DNA of 64,000 bases from Alteromonas confluentis (lineage in GTDB: Bacteria; Pseudomonadota; Gammaproteobacteria; Enterobacterales; Alteromonadaceae), in contig NZ_MDHN01000041.1 of NCBI RefSeq assembly GCF_001757105.1, positions 62,001-126,000 on the forward strand, written 5' to 3'. This document shows positions 8,480 through 17,311 of the stretch, in pieces. A model generated the notes under the pieces. That model was not told where the DNA came from. It saw only the letters and a program-made list of their open reading frames with translations, and did no database searches. Made by a program: the position numbers and the translations under genes. Each line of letters opens with the position of its first letter. Positions within the stretch are counted from its first letter, which is position 1.

Positions 8480-8715
8480 GCTCTGTCCCTCCACTGTGGC
8501 GCTTCATGATCTAGAATCGACTCAAGGGTTTTAATCCGGTCTGACATTTTTTCCGCTTTTTCAGCCAGCGCTTTCAATTCTGCATATTCTTCTGCACTCA
8601 AGCCCTGGCTCACCTGCTTTTTACTGCGGTAGTGTAAAATTAACCAAATAGGTGCAACAAATATTAAAAACAGAACTAAAGGGGCTGTGATTAATGCCAT
8701 TATTCCCGCGTCCAT
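8476..8715 (-). CDS. pspB: phage shock protein B
   Basis: 79-residue inner-membrane protein. One N-terminal transmembrane helix (ITAPLVLFLIFVAPIWLILHY) is followed by a charged cytoplasmic helix (AEEYAELKALAEKAEKM), typical for PspB, which cooperates with PspC in stress signalling. It is translationally coupled to pspC (4-nt overlap) and lies 106 nt after pspA. Confidence 0.93.
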   Translation of the reverse strand: MDAGIMALITAPLVLFLIFVAPIWLILHYRSKKQVSQGLSAEEYAELKALAEKAEKMSDRIKTLESILDHEAPQWRDRA

Positions 8716-8821
8716 ATTCTCTCTCCTCCAGCAAATACTCTGATTTTTTCCATAATATCAGGAGTAAAATTAATCGTATTTCTTTTCCGGCAACCGTTTG
8801 GTTGCCGGTTTGACGCGCTTT

Positions 8822-9493
8822 TTATTCTGCGCTCTTATTCTGATTCATTTTGGCTTTTAATGTGGCTAACTCTTCGTCGATTTTGTCACCGGCTTCCAGC
8901 TCAGCAAACTCATCGTTGAGGGTTTTCTTACCCAAATCATAAGCTTCAACCTGAGATTCCAAATCGTCAATCTTACGCTCATATTGCTCAAAGCGCCCCA
9001 TTGCCGCATCGACTTTACTGCTATCCAGCGTGCGCTTCACTTCTAAGCGAGAGCTGGCTGTTTTCTGGCGCATAATAATCACTTTCTGACGAGCTTTTGC
9101 GTCTGCCAGTTTATCCTGCAACTGACCCACTTCGTCCTGAAGTTTAGAAATCTGCTCTTCAACAATAGCCAGTTCCTGCCCCAGTGCAACAGCTGCTTCC
9201 GATGCCTTTTTGCGTTCTTGCAGGGCAGCACGTGCTAAGTCTTCGCGATCTTTGCTCAGCGCCAGTTCCGCTTTAGCTCCCCAATCTTCAACATCACGCT
9301 CGTATTTACTGATTTGCGCTACAATTTCCTTTTTACTGGCAATGGTTTTCGCTGACGCAGAACGCACCTCAACCAGTGTGTCTTCCATCTCCTGGATGAT
9401 AAGACGAACCATTTTTTCCGGATCTTCAGCTTTATCCAGTAAAGCGTTGATGTTTGAATTCACTATATCGGTGAAACGCGAGAAGATACCCAT
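8822..9493 (-). CDS. pspA: phage shock protein A
   Basis: 223 residues from the ATG at 9493 (MGIFSRFTDIVNSNINALL), the conserved PspA N-terminus. An ATG two codons upstream lies too close to the AGAGGT ribosome-binding site. It is an ESCRT-III-like coiled-coil protein that binds PspF to repress it and, after envelope stress, coats the inner membrane. The N-terminal amphipathic helix and long heptad-rich helices are visible throughout. First gene of pspABC, divergent from pspF, with a sigma-54-type promoter upstream. Confidence 0.95.
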   Translation of the reverse strand: MGIFSRFTDIVNSNINALLDKAEDPEKMVRLIIQEMEDTLVEVRSASAKTIASKKEIVAQISKYERDVEDWGAKAELALSKDREDLARAALQERKKASEAAVALGQELAIVEEQISKLQDEVGQLQDKLADAKARQKVIIMRQKTASSRLEVKRTLDSSKVDAAMGRFEQYERKIDDLESQVEAYDLGKKTLNDEFAELEAGDKIDEELATLKAKMNQNKSAE

Positions 9494-9573
9494 ATTCATT
9501 ACCTCTATCTCGTGAAATAATCATGCAAAAGTGCATGGTTTGAAAATTCGCAATCTGCGACTGGGTTTTATCT

Positions 9574-9591
9574 ATACAATATACTTGCCAA
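9574..9591 (-). promoter_or_regulatory. sigma-54 promoter for pspABC
   Basis: On the minus strand TTGGCA-AGTATA-TTGTAT keeps the -24 GG and a -12 TTGT with the required 12-bp spacing, closely resembling the E. coli pspA promoter, which also has GT at -12. The transcript would start about 70 nt before pspA. PspF sites would be expected farther upstream, toward pspF. Confidence 0.75.
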
Positions 9592-9714
9592 CTTCATCGT
9601 ATTTGCATGCCACTGAATTGAAAGCCTTTTTTCATGATAAAGAATAGTTCGATTCTCGCCAATTTTTCATCTACACTAAGAATTGGTCTAATTGACTAAC
9701 ACTTGAGGGAATAA

Positions 9715-10818
9715 ATGAGTAGATTTCGCCAACAAGATAACTTGCTTGGGCAGGCCAATAGCTTTCTGGAAACACTGGAACAGATTTCACAGATCGCACC
9801 ACTGAACAAACCGGTGCTGGTAATCGGTGAACGGGGAACCGGTAAAGAACTTATCGCTGCTCGTTTGCACTTTCTTTCACAGCGCTGGGATCAAAACTAC
9901 GTCAAACTCAATTGTGCCGCTCTGAATGAAAACCTGCTTGAAAGTGAGCTGTTCGGTTATGAAGCTGGTGCATTTACCGGAGCAGCCAAACGCCGGGAAG
10001 GTCGTTTTGAGGTCGCCAACAACGGCACCCTGTTCCTCGACGAGCTGGCAAACACCTCAGGACTTATTCAGGAAAAGCTGCTCAGAGTTATTGAATATGG
10101 TGAATTCGAACGTGTGGGCGGCAGTAAAACACTAAAAACTGATGTGCGTATTATTGCGGCGACAAACGAAGACCTACCGGCTTTAGCAGAGAGCGGAGAA
10201 TTCCGCGCTGACTTGCTGGATCGCTTAGCATTCGATGTTATTACTATTCCGCCATTACGGGAACGAAAAGAAGACATATTGCTTCTGGCAGAAAACTTCG
10301 CCATCAATATGGCCCGTGAACTGGAAATGGAACTCTTTAGCGGTTTTACCGAAAAGGCACGCCGAACGCTTTTGGAATACTCCTGGCCGGGCAACATCCG
10401 TGAGCTGAAAAACGTGGTTGAACGGGCGGTATATCGCACCAACAACCCTCACCTACCGGTGCATGAAATTACTCTCGATCCGTTTGAATCTCCGTTCAGG
10501 CCCAAAGGCAGAATTAAAACTCAAGACAGAATGGCAAGCTCTGGCACAGTGTCCGATGTGGTGGAAGTACCGCCTGAATTACCCGATGTCGCGGCAAACG
10601 CGCCTGCTGCACCGGCGACGGCGTCGTTTAACTTCCCCATCGATCTAAAAGAACGCTCTCAGCAATATGAAATCGATATGATTCGCCAGGCCCTTGAAGA
10701 CAGTCAGTTTAATCAGAAAAAGACTGCAGAAAAGTTGAGTCTGACTTATCATCAGCTTCGTGGATATCTGAAAAAATATAACTTACTGGATTCTTCGGCA
10801 GAATCTGTGGAGGCGTGA
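9715..10818 (+). CDS. pspF: PspF, sigma-54 enhancer-binding activator of the psp operon
   Basis: 367 residues. A bacterial enhancer-binding protein without a receiver domain: the AAA+ core begins almost at the N-terminus with Walker A GERGTGKE (38-45), sigma-54 contact loop GAFTGA (85-90) and Walker B TLFLDEL (about 105-111). A C-terminal Fis-type helix-turn-helix follows (QKKTAEKLSLTYHQLRGYLKKY). A Pro/Ala-rich linker around residues 265-310 separates them. It diverges from pspA and its stop overlaps the sapA start (GTGA), so sap genes may be co-transcribed with it. Confidence 0.94.
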   Translation: MSRFRQQDNLLGQANSFLETLEQISQIAPLNKPVLVIGERGTGKELIAARLHFLSQRWDQNYVKLNCAALNENLLESELFGYEAGAFTGAAKRREGRFEVANNGTLFLDELANTSGLIQEKLLRVIEYGEFERVGGSKTLKTDVRIIAATNEDLPALAESGEFRADLLDRLAFDVITIPPLRERKEDILLLAENFAINMARELEMELFSGFTEKARRTLLEYSWPGNIRELKNVVERAVYRTNNPHLPVHEITLDPFESPFRPKGRIKTQDRMASSGTVSDVVEVPPELPDVAANAPAAPATASFNFPIDLKERSQQYEIDMIRQALEDSQFNQKKTAEKLSLTYHQLRGYLKKYNLLDSSAESVEA

Positions 10819-12455
10819 CGGTGCGAGGCGGTTTTCGGTGGGCGGCATTTCTGGTTGCTTTAGCAGGTTTGCAGGCCTGCGATAAATCAGAACAGATTGC
10901 CTTTTACCAATCAGGGATCATCTATTGCTCCGAAAGTAACCCGGTGAACTTTAATCCGCAAACTGACACGTCTAGCACCACTGCCGATGCAACGGCGCAT
11001 CAACTTTATGATCGCCTTCTCAATTTCGATGCCGAAAGCGGGCAAATTGTGCCTAATGTTGCTGAAAGTTGGGTGGTGTCTGATGACGGGCTAACTTATA
11101 CCTTCCAGCTTCATAAAGATGTCACCTTTCACACCACAACCTATTTTACGCCAACCCGCACGTTGAATGCTGACGATGTGATCTTCAGTATTAACCGCTG
11201 GCGTTTGCCTTCTAATCCTTTTCATGCCGTTTCCGGCGGCCGCTACCCCTATTTTGAAAGCCTTGGATTAGCAGAAAACATCGTAAATGTTGAGCGAATA
11301 AACGGCTACCGGGTGCAAATTACCCTCAAAGAACCTGACAGCTCATTTTTAGCAAACCTGGCTACGGATTTTTCAGTCATACTGTCAGCGGAATATGCCG
11401 ACCATTTGCTAAGTCGCGGTACGCCAGAACGCATTGATTACTTCCCCATAGGAACCGGCCCGTTTAAGTTTGAAAGCTATCGTAAAGATCATTACATCCG
11501 CTTCCTTCGAAATGAAAATTACTGGGGTTTTGACGAATTACCTGATGGACAATCTAATACCGAGCATCTGATTTACGATATCACCACCAAGAGTTCGATA
11601 AGACTGGCGAAACTCATCACCGGTGAATGCGATGCCATTGCCTTCCCTGCGCAAACTGAGCTTGAGATCATTCGTAACCGGGAAGAACTCGAGTTGTCTG
11701 AAAAGCCAGGTCTGAATATTGGCTTTTGGGCCTTCAACACGGAACGCCCGCCCTTTGATGATCCGAAAGTCAGAAAAGCGCTGGCACTGGCCATCGACAA
11801 AAACACCCTGCTGGAAGCCGTATATTTTGAAAGCGCCACGCGGGCGAAAACCTTGCTTCCTACAGCCAGTTGGGCGTTTCAAAGTGATGCGGAAGATACC
11901 GCGTATAACCCGGTTTTGGCGAAGAAATTACTTAAAGAAGCGGGTATTGAGCCAGGCTTCACCATGACCATTTGGGCAATGCCAGTTGAACGGGCGTATA
12001 ATCCAAACGCGAGTAAAATGGCTGAGCTGATTCAACGTTATTTGTCCGCCGTTGATATTCAAGTGAATATTGTGACTTATGACTGGACCACATTCCGTCG
12101 ACATTTACGGGAAGGTTTGCATGACAGTGTGTTGATTGGTTGGTCTGCAGATAATGGTGATCCGGATAATTTCTACCGCCCTCTTCTCAGCTGTGGCGCT
12201 ATTCCATCGGGTACGAATCGCGCCATGTGGTGCAATGAAAAGTATGATGCGCTGATCAACGAAGCGCTGGAGACACAGGATCTCGAACGACGTAAAGCGA
12301 TTTATGAAGAAGTAAACCGTCTGTTGTATGATGAACTTCCCTTGGTACCTATTGCACATGCTTATCGCTACCAGGCCTATCGAAAAAATTTAAAAGGTAT
12401 GAGTATTAACCCGTACGGCGGCGTGCGATTTGCCGGAGTGACTAAGTCCCTGTGA
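10815..12455 (+). CDS. sapA: SapA-type peptide ABC transporter substrate-binding lipoprotein
   Basis: 546 residues from a GTG that overlaps the pspF stop. An N-terminal lipoprotein signal ends in the lipobox LQAC with the lipidated Cys at about 22. The remainder is a family 5 (DppA/OppA-like) binding protein with VAESWVVSDDGLTYTFQLHKDVTFH near the N-terminus and PIGTGPFKFESYRKD mid-protein. Sap transporters are linked to antimicrobial peptide resistance, peptide or polyamine uptake and potassium uptake in enterics; the substrate here is unknown. First gene of sapABCDF. Confidence 0.9.
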   Translation: MTVRGGFRWAAFLVALAGLQACDKSEQIAFYQSGIIYCSESNPVNFNPQTDTSSTTADATAHQLYDRLLNFDAESGQIVPNVAESWVVSDDGLTYTFQLHKDVTFHTTTYFTPTRTLNADDVIFSINRWRLPSNPFHAVSGGRYPYFESLGLAENIVNVERINGYRVQITLKEPDSSFLANLATDFSVILSAEYADHLLSRGTPERIDYFPIGTGPFKFESYRKDHYIRFLRNENYWGFDELPDGQSNTEHLIYDITTKSSIRLAKLITGECDAIAFPAQTELEIIRNREELELSEKPGLNIGFWAFNTERPPFDDPKVRKALALAIDKNTLLEAVYFESATRAKTLLPTASWAFQSDAEDTAYNPVLAKKLLKEAGIEPGFTMTIWAMPVERAYNPNASKMAELIQRYLSAVDIQVNIVTYDWTTFRRHLREGLHDSVLIGWSADNGDPDNFYRPLLSCGAIPSGTNRAMWCNEKYDALINEALETQDLERRKAIYEEVNRLLYDELPLVPIAHAYRYQAYRKNLKGMSINPYGGVRFAGVTKSL

Positions 12456-13483
12456 TACAAATTCTAATTCGTTATGCCACCCTGTTTATCACCACGATGC
12501 TGGTGCTGGCGGCGCTGTCTTTTTCACTGGCTTACCTGTTTCCCGGTGATGTACTGGTGAACCTCACCGGTATTACCCCGCAAAATGAAACCGAACGAGC
12601 CGCTTTGCTACGTCAATTCCAGCTGGATAAACCCTATCTGTTTCAATTTATTCATTACGTACAGCAGCTACTGCAAGGGAACTGGGGATACAGTTTTGTA
12701 TCCGGCTTGCCCTTACGCGAAGAAATTGGCATCGCCATGCCCGCAACCATCGAACTCAGTGCATATGCGCTCTTCGTGGCAATTTTCGTGGGTGTACCGC
12801 TTGGGTGTTATGCAGGCATGCGCAGCTACACGAAACGGGACTATCTGATTAATTCGGCCAGTATGGTGAGCTACTCGTTTCCCGTTTTCTGGCTGGCGTT
12901 GGTGTTTATTATGGTGTTCAGTCTGAACCTTGGGATTGTGCCACTGTCTGGTCGTGTCAGCTTGTTGTTCGATGTTCCGCCCACCACGGGCTTTATTCTG
13001 ATTGATATTATTATTGCTGAGAACACCGATACGTCACTGGCATTAAATGACGCGCTTTATCATTTGTTACTGCCAACAATTTCCATTGCGCTGGTATCGA
13101 CAGCGTCAGTGGTAAGACTCACACGACGATCTGTTATTGATGTGTTGAAAAGCCCTTATATCGCAGCTGCAGAGTCACGGGGGCTGTCCCGCGTTCAAAT
13201 ATTTCGTCGGCATATCCTGCGTAACGCCTTACTCCCCATTCTACCTTTAATGGCGATTCAGATAACCACGCTGATCACTAACGCAATGATCGTGGAAACG
13301 CTCTTTTCATGGCCGGGTATTGGCAATTGGTTGATTCAGGCTATTTACCAGCGGGACTATCCGGCATTACGGGTGGGCATGCTCGCTGTGGCAACCTTAG
13401 TGGTTAGTTTTACTATTTTGATTGATTTGTTTAACCGAATCATCGATCCAAGTCGGGAAAAATACGAACGTGGCACAGTTTAG
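12452..13483 (+). CDS. sapB: SapB-type ABC transporter permease
   Basis: 343 residues, inner-membrane permease of the DppB/OppB type. N-terminal helix, then the LTGITPQNETERAALLRQFQLDKP segment common to these permeases, several transmembrane helices and the EAA-loop region AAESRGLSRVQIFRRHILRNALLP that docks the ATPases. Overlaps sapA by 4 nt and sapC by 14 nt, so translation is coupled. Confidence 0.92.
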   Translation: MIQILIRYATLFITTMLVLAALSFSLAYLFPGDVLVNLTGITPQNETERAALLRQFQLDKPYLFQFIHYVQQLLQGNWGYSFVSGLPLREEIGIAMPATIELSAYALFVAIFVGVPLGCYAGMRSYTKRDYLINSASMVSYSFPVFWLALVFIMVFSLNLGIVPLSGRVSLLFDVPPTTGFILIDIIIAENTDTSLALNDALYHLLLPTISIALVSTASVVRLTRRSVIDVLKSPYIAAAESRGLSRVQIFRRHILRNALLPILPLMAIQITTLITNAMIVETLFSWPGIGNWLIQAIYQRDYPALRVGMLAVATLVVSFTILIDLFNRIIDPSREKYERGTV

Positions 13484-14363
13484 TCTTTATCAGGAAGAAT
13501 CACAGCCTTCCCCGTGGCATCGCACCTGGGAAGAATTTCGCAGTAGCCATGTTGCCTTTGCGGGCTTCATTGTGCTTGGTCTGTTTCTTTTTGTTTCTTT
13601 GTTTGCGCCGCTCGTTGCCCCTTACGACCCGCTACAACAAAACATCGATGCGTTACTCGTACCACCAAGTTGGGAACCTAACGGCACAGTCAGCCACCTG
13701 TTTGGCACCGATGCGCTCGGGCGTGATGTATTTTCCCGTATTATGTATGGATGCCGGGTAACCTTCGGTTCCAGCGTACTTTTAGTATTAATCGCCATGC
13801 TGGTGGGCGTCACCATTGGCACCATTGCCGGGATGACGAGCGGTGTACGTTCAAGCGTCATTAATCATACCCTGGATGCGCTCATGGCCATTCCTACCCT
13901 GTTAATCGCCATCATTATCGTCGCGATTCTGGGCACGGGCTTGGTGAACAGTATGTGGGCCATAACACTGGCATTGATCCCACAGTTCATACATCACACC
14001 CGCTCGTTTGTACGCAGCGAAATGAAAAAAGAATACATCCTGGCATCTCGTTTGGACGGCGCCAAGCCTGTACAGCTTTTCTTTCACTCGGTACTGCCCA
14101 ACATGATTGAGATGCTTGTTGTACAAGGCTCTCTGGCGCTTTCCGTTGCTGTTATCGACATTTCGGCACTGGGTTTTCTGAATTTGGGCGCACAGCCGCC
14201 ACTGCCGGAACTGGGTGTTATTCTTGCTGATGGCCTCGATGTTGCCTATGTGGCGCCATGGAATGTGGGACTGCCGGGTCTGACTATCTTTCTTATGGTT
14301 CTGGCAATTAACATTGTCGGCGACGGTTTACGCTCTGCACTAAGACGGAGGCTGACACACTAA
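13470..14363 (+). CDS. sapC: SapC-type ABC transporter permease
   Basis: About 297 residues from the GTG at 13470 (AQFSLYQEESQP), chosen because SapC proteins begin with such a short polar leader before the first helix. An upstream in-frame start at 13422 lies deep inside sapB. DppC/OppC-type permease with helix FAGFIVLGLFLFVSLFAPLVAPYDP, the HLFGTDALGRDVFSRIMYGCR motif and the EAA loop ASRLDGAKPVQLFFHSVLPN. Its stop overlaps the sapD start. Confidence 0.9.
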   Translation: MAQFSLYQEESQPSPWHRTWEEFRSSHVAFAGFIVLGLFLFVSLFAPLVAPYDPLQQNIDALLVPPSWEPNGTVSHLFGTDALGRDVFSRIMYGCRVTFGSSVLLVLIAMLVGVTIGTIAGMTSGVRSSVINHTLDALMAIPTLLIAIIIVAILGTGLVNSMWAITLALIPQFIHHTRSFVRSEMKKEYILASRLDGAKPVQLFFHSVLPNMIEMLVVQGSLALSVAVIDISALGFLNLGAQPPLPELGVILADGLDVAYVAPWNVGLPGLTIFLMVLAINIVGDGLRSALRRRLTH

Positions 14364-15358
14364 TGCCAATGCTGGACATCAAAAACCTGACCCTGGAAAT
14401 TGATAACGGTAGTACGCGGGTAAAGGCCCTCGATAAAGTGAACCTCACCGTTAACAGTGGCGAAATTCGCGCACTGGTGGGTGAATCTGGCTCCGGTAAG
14501 AGTTTAATGGTACAGGCCATTTCTGGTGCATTACCGCCCCAATGGAAAGTCACGGCCGACCGTATGAGCTGGCATGGCAAGAACATGTTGTCGATGACGG
14601 CGAAAGAACGACGTGAACTGATGCGCCGTGATATTGGTGTTGTGTTCCAAGATTCTATTACGTCGATGGACCCGTCGATGACATTAGGACAACAGCTCGA
14701 AGAGGCGATCCCCGACGAGTTAGTCAACGGTAAATGGTTCTGGCAGCGAAGTCTGGATCGCCGAAAAACCGCCATCAATACCGTACATAAGGTGGGCATT
14801 AAGAATCACAAACATTATCTGAACGCGTACCCGCACCAGGTACCCACTGACATTGGTCAGAAGTTTATGATTGCCATGGCGTTGATCTCACAACCGAAAT
14901 TACTCATCGCCGACGACCCGACCCGAGGGATGGAAACCACCACCAAAACCAAAGTATTGAAGCTATTCACGCGGCTGAATCAAACAAAATCACTCTCGAT
15001 TTTGTTCGTCAGTCACGATTTGCTGGCCATTGCCAGCATGTCCCATACCATGACAGTACTGTACTGCGGTCAGACGGTGGAATCGGGCAAAATGAAACAT
15101 ATTCGTAAGCGCCCACTGCATCCTTACACCAAAGCGCTTATCGACAGTGCACCAAGTTTCCGGGCGGACTTGCCACCGAAATCGGTACTGCCCTCTCTCG
15201 ACGGCACCATCCCCTCGTTACAGCATGTACCAATCGGATGCCGTTTAGGACCTCGCTGTCCTCGTGCGCAGCGGGCCTGCGTGAGCACACCGGGCGTAAG
15301 ACGTATTCATGATCACACTTACAGCTGCCACTTTCCGCTGCATATGGAGAAACTATGA
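14363..15358 (+). CDS. sapD: SapD-type peptide ABC transporter ATPase
   Basis: 331 residues. Walker A GESGSGKS (about 44-51) and Q-loop are intact, but the ABC signature is degenerate (PTDIGQKFMIAMAL in place of LSGGQ) and the Walker B catalytic Glu is Asp (LLIADDPTRGME). The C-terminal oligopeptide-transporter domain carries the conserved Cys-rich IGCRLGPRCPRAQRAC motif and ends HFPLHMEKL, closely matching enteric SapD. It pairs with SapF as a heterodimeric ATPase. It follows sapC without a gap and overlaps sapF by 4 nt. Confidence 0.92.
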   Translation: MPMLDIKNLTLEIDNGSTRVKALDKVNLTVNSGEIRALVGESGSGKSLMVQAISGALPPQWKVTADRMSWHGKNMLSMTAKERRELMRRDIGVVFQDSITSMDPSMTLGQQLEEAIPDELVNGKWFWQRSLDRRKTAINTVHKVGIKNHKHYLNAYPHQVPTDIGQKFMIAMALISQPKLLIADDPTRGMETTTKTKVLKLFTRLNQTKSLSILFVSHDLLAIASMSHTMTVLYCGQTVESGKMKHIRKRPLHPYTKALIDSAPSFRADLPPKSVLPSLDGTIPSLQHVPIGCRLGPRCPRAQRACVSTPGVRRIHDHTYSCHFPLHMEKL

Positions 15359-16170
15359 GCGAGCTTATGCATGTCAGTGGCCTGACATTCCGTCATAGCG
15401 ATCAGAAGCGCTGGTTGAAAAAGCCAGAAGTATTTGCTTTAGGGCCTATAGAGCTGACGGTAAAGCGAGGTGAAACCATTGCGATAATTGGTGAAAACCG
15501 TGCGGGTAAATCTCTGTTGGCGAAGCTGCTGGTTGGCGCAATTCCCGCCGACGAAGGGGAAATATTCTTAAGCAACGTGATGTACAACGCGGCTAAAAAG
15601 AAGTCTACAAAAAGCTACAACAGCAGTAACGATATCCGAATGATCTTCCAGCACAGTAGTGAGGCGATGAATCCGGGCATTCCTGTGGGGCGCATTCTCG
15701 ATGAACCGCTAAAGCTTAATACCGAACTGTCGGAATCAGAACGCAAAACTCTTATTGAAGATATATTGGTTAAAGTAGGTTTGCTGCGTGATCACTACTA
15801 CTTTTATCGCCATATGTTGTCAGATGGTCAGCAACAGCGGGTGGCAATTGCGCGGGCCATGGTGTTGCAACCGAAAATCCTGGTTGCCGACGAACCTTTC
15901 GCAGCACTCGATCCCTCAGTGCGTTCACAAACGGTAAACCTGATCCTGAAACTGCAAAAGGAACTGGGTCTGTCATTTATATTTATCTCTCACAACTTAG
16001 GGATTGTGCGTCATATCGCCGACAGGATCATTGTCATGGACGGTGGCCAGATTGTAGAAACAGGTAAAACCGAAACCATTTTCCGTTGGCCTCAGCACGA
16101 GATGACTAAAAAGCTCATTCTCGCTTATCAGTCACTCGTACCTCAGCAAACGCTGGCTACATCAGAGTAG
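15355..16170 (+). CDS. sapF: SapF-type peptide ABC transporter ATPase
   Basis: 271 residues. Walker A GENRAGKS, signature LSDGQQQRVAIARAM, Walker B ILVADEPFAALD with the catalytic Glu present, and the H-loop SHNLGIVRHIADR. It lacks the C-terminal Cys-rich extension seen in SapD, as usual for SapF. Last gene of the sap operon; it ends 7 nt from the convergent oadB stop, with no obvious intrinsic terminator between. Confidence 0.9.
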   Translation: MSELMHVSGLTFRHSDQKRWLKKPEVFALGPIELTVKRGETIAIIGENRAGKSLLAKLLVGAIPADEGEIFLSNVMYNAAKKKSTKSYNSSNDIRMIFQHSSEAMNPGIPVGRILDEPLKLNTELSESERKTLIEDILVKVGLLRDHYYFYRHMLSDGQQQRVAIARAMVLQPKILVADEPFAALDPSVRSQTVNLILKLQKELGLSFIFISHNLGIVRHIADRIIVMDGGQIVETGKTETIFRWPQHEMTKKLILAYQSLVPQQTLATSE

Positions 16171-16177
16171 AACTCCC

Positions 16178-17308
16178 TTAGCCCACCAACGCCAACAGGA
16201 TACCCGCCGCCACGGCAGAGCCCAGTACGCCCGCCACATTTGGCCCCATGGCGTGCATGAGCAAGAAGTTATGCGGATTGCTTTGCAAACCGACTTTATT
16301 AACCACACGGGCCGCCATGGGTACCGCGCTCACACCCGCGGCACCAATTAATGGGTTAATTCCGCCACCGCTCACTTTATTCAGAACCTTTGCCATTAGT
16401 ACGCCTGCAGCAGTACCTATGGCGAAAGCGATAGCACCCAGGCCCAAGATCCCTAAGGTTTCCACAGTAAGAAATTTATCAGCCGAAAGCTTGGAACCTA
16501 CTGCCAGCCCGAGGAAGATGGTGACAATATTGATGAGTTCGTTCTGTGCCGTTTTCGACAAACGATCAACCACACCACTCTCCCGCATGAGGTTACCAAA
16601 ACAGAACATGCCCACCAACGGTGTAGCTGATGGCAGGAACAGAATGGTCAGAATGAGTACCGCCAGCGGGAAAATAATTTTCTCCTTGCGGGTCACGTGA
16701 CGCAGTTGCGCCATCTCGATTTTGCGCTCGTCTTCGGTGGTCAGCGCCTTCATGATGGGCGGCTGAATTATAGGCACCAGCGCCATGTAGGAATAGGCTG
16801 CTACAGCAATGGCACCCAATAAATCCGGTGACAGACGAGAGGCCAGGAATATGGCTGTGGGGCCGTCGGCACCGCCGATGATGGCAATAGCACTCGCGTC
16901 TTTCAGGCTAAAATCAAAGCCGGGAATGAAATTCAGCGCTATCGCACCAAATAATGTGGCAAAGATACCAAACTGTGCAGCAGCGCCGAGTAGTAGCATG
17001 CGAGGATTCGCAATCAAGGCACCAAAGTCTGTCATGGCTCCCACCCCCATAAATATGAGTAACGGGAACACGCCAGAGTGAATACCCACTTCGTAGATAT
17101 AATAGAGCAAGCCACCGGGGTCAGAAAAACCTGCCAACGGAATGTTGGTCAGTAAAGCACCGAAGCCGATAGGAAACAGCAGCAAAGGTTCGAATTTTTT
17201 TACGATGGCGAGCCACAGTAATAACAGCCCAACGGCCATCATTACCAGCTCGCCACTCTGAAAATGGGCCAGCGCGGTGCTGTCCCAGAGTATATACAGT
17301 TTTTCCAT
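16178..17308 (-). CDS. oadB: oxaloacetate decarboxylase, beta subunit (Na+ pump)
   Basis: 376 residues, polytopic inner-membrane protein. It decarboxylates the carboxybiotin delivered by OadA and couples this to Na+ export. The family hallmarks are present: [42 protein letters not shown] (the Asp is the key Na+-site residue) and the C-terminal [19 protein letters not shown]. Starts 3 nt after oadA; last gene of oadGAB. Confidence 0.95.
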   Translation of the reverse strand: MEKLYILWDSTALAHFQSGELVMMAVGLLLLWLAIVKKFEPLLLFPIGFGALLTNIPLAGFSDPGGLLYYIYEVGIHSGVFPLLIFMGVGAMTDFGALIANPRMLLLGAAAQFGIFATLFGAIALNFIPGFDFSLKDASAIAIIGGADGPTAIFLASRLSPDLLGAIAVAAYSYMALVPIIQPPIMKALTTEDERKIEMAQLRHVTRKEKIIFPLAVLILTILFLPSATPLVGMFCFGNLMRESGVVDRLSKTAQNELINIVTIFLGLAVGSKLSADKFLTVETLGILGLGAIAFAIGTAAGVLMAKVLNKVSGGGINPLIGAAGVSAVPMAARVVNKVGLQSNPHNFLLMHAMGPNVAGVLGSAVAAGILLALVG

Positions 17309-17311
17309 GGC

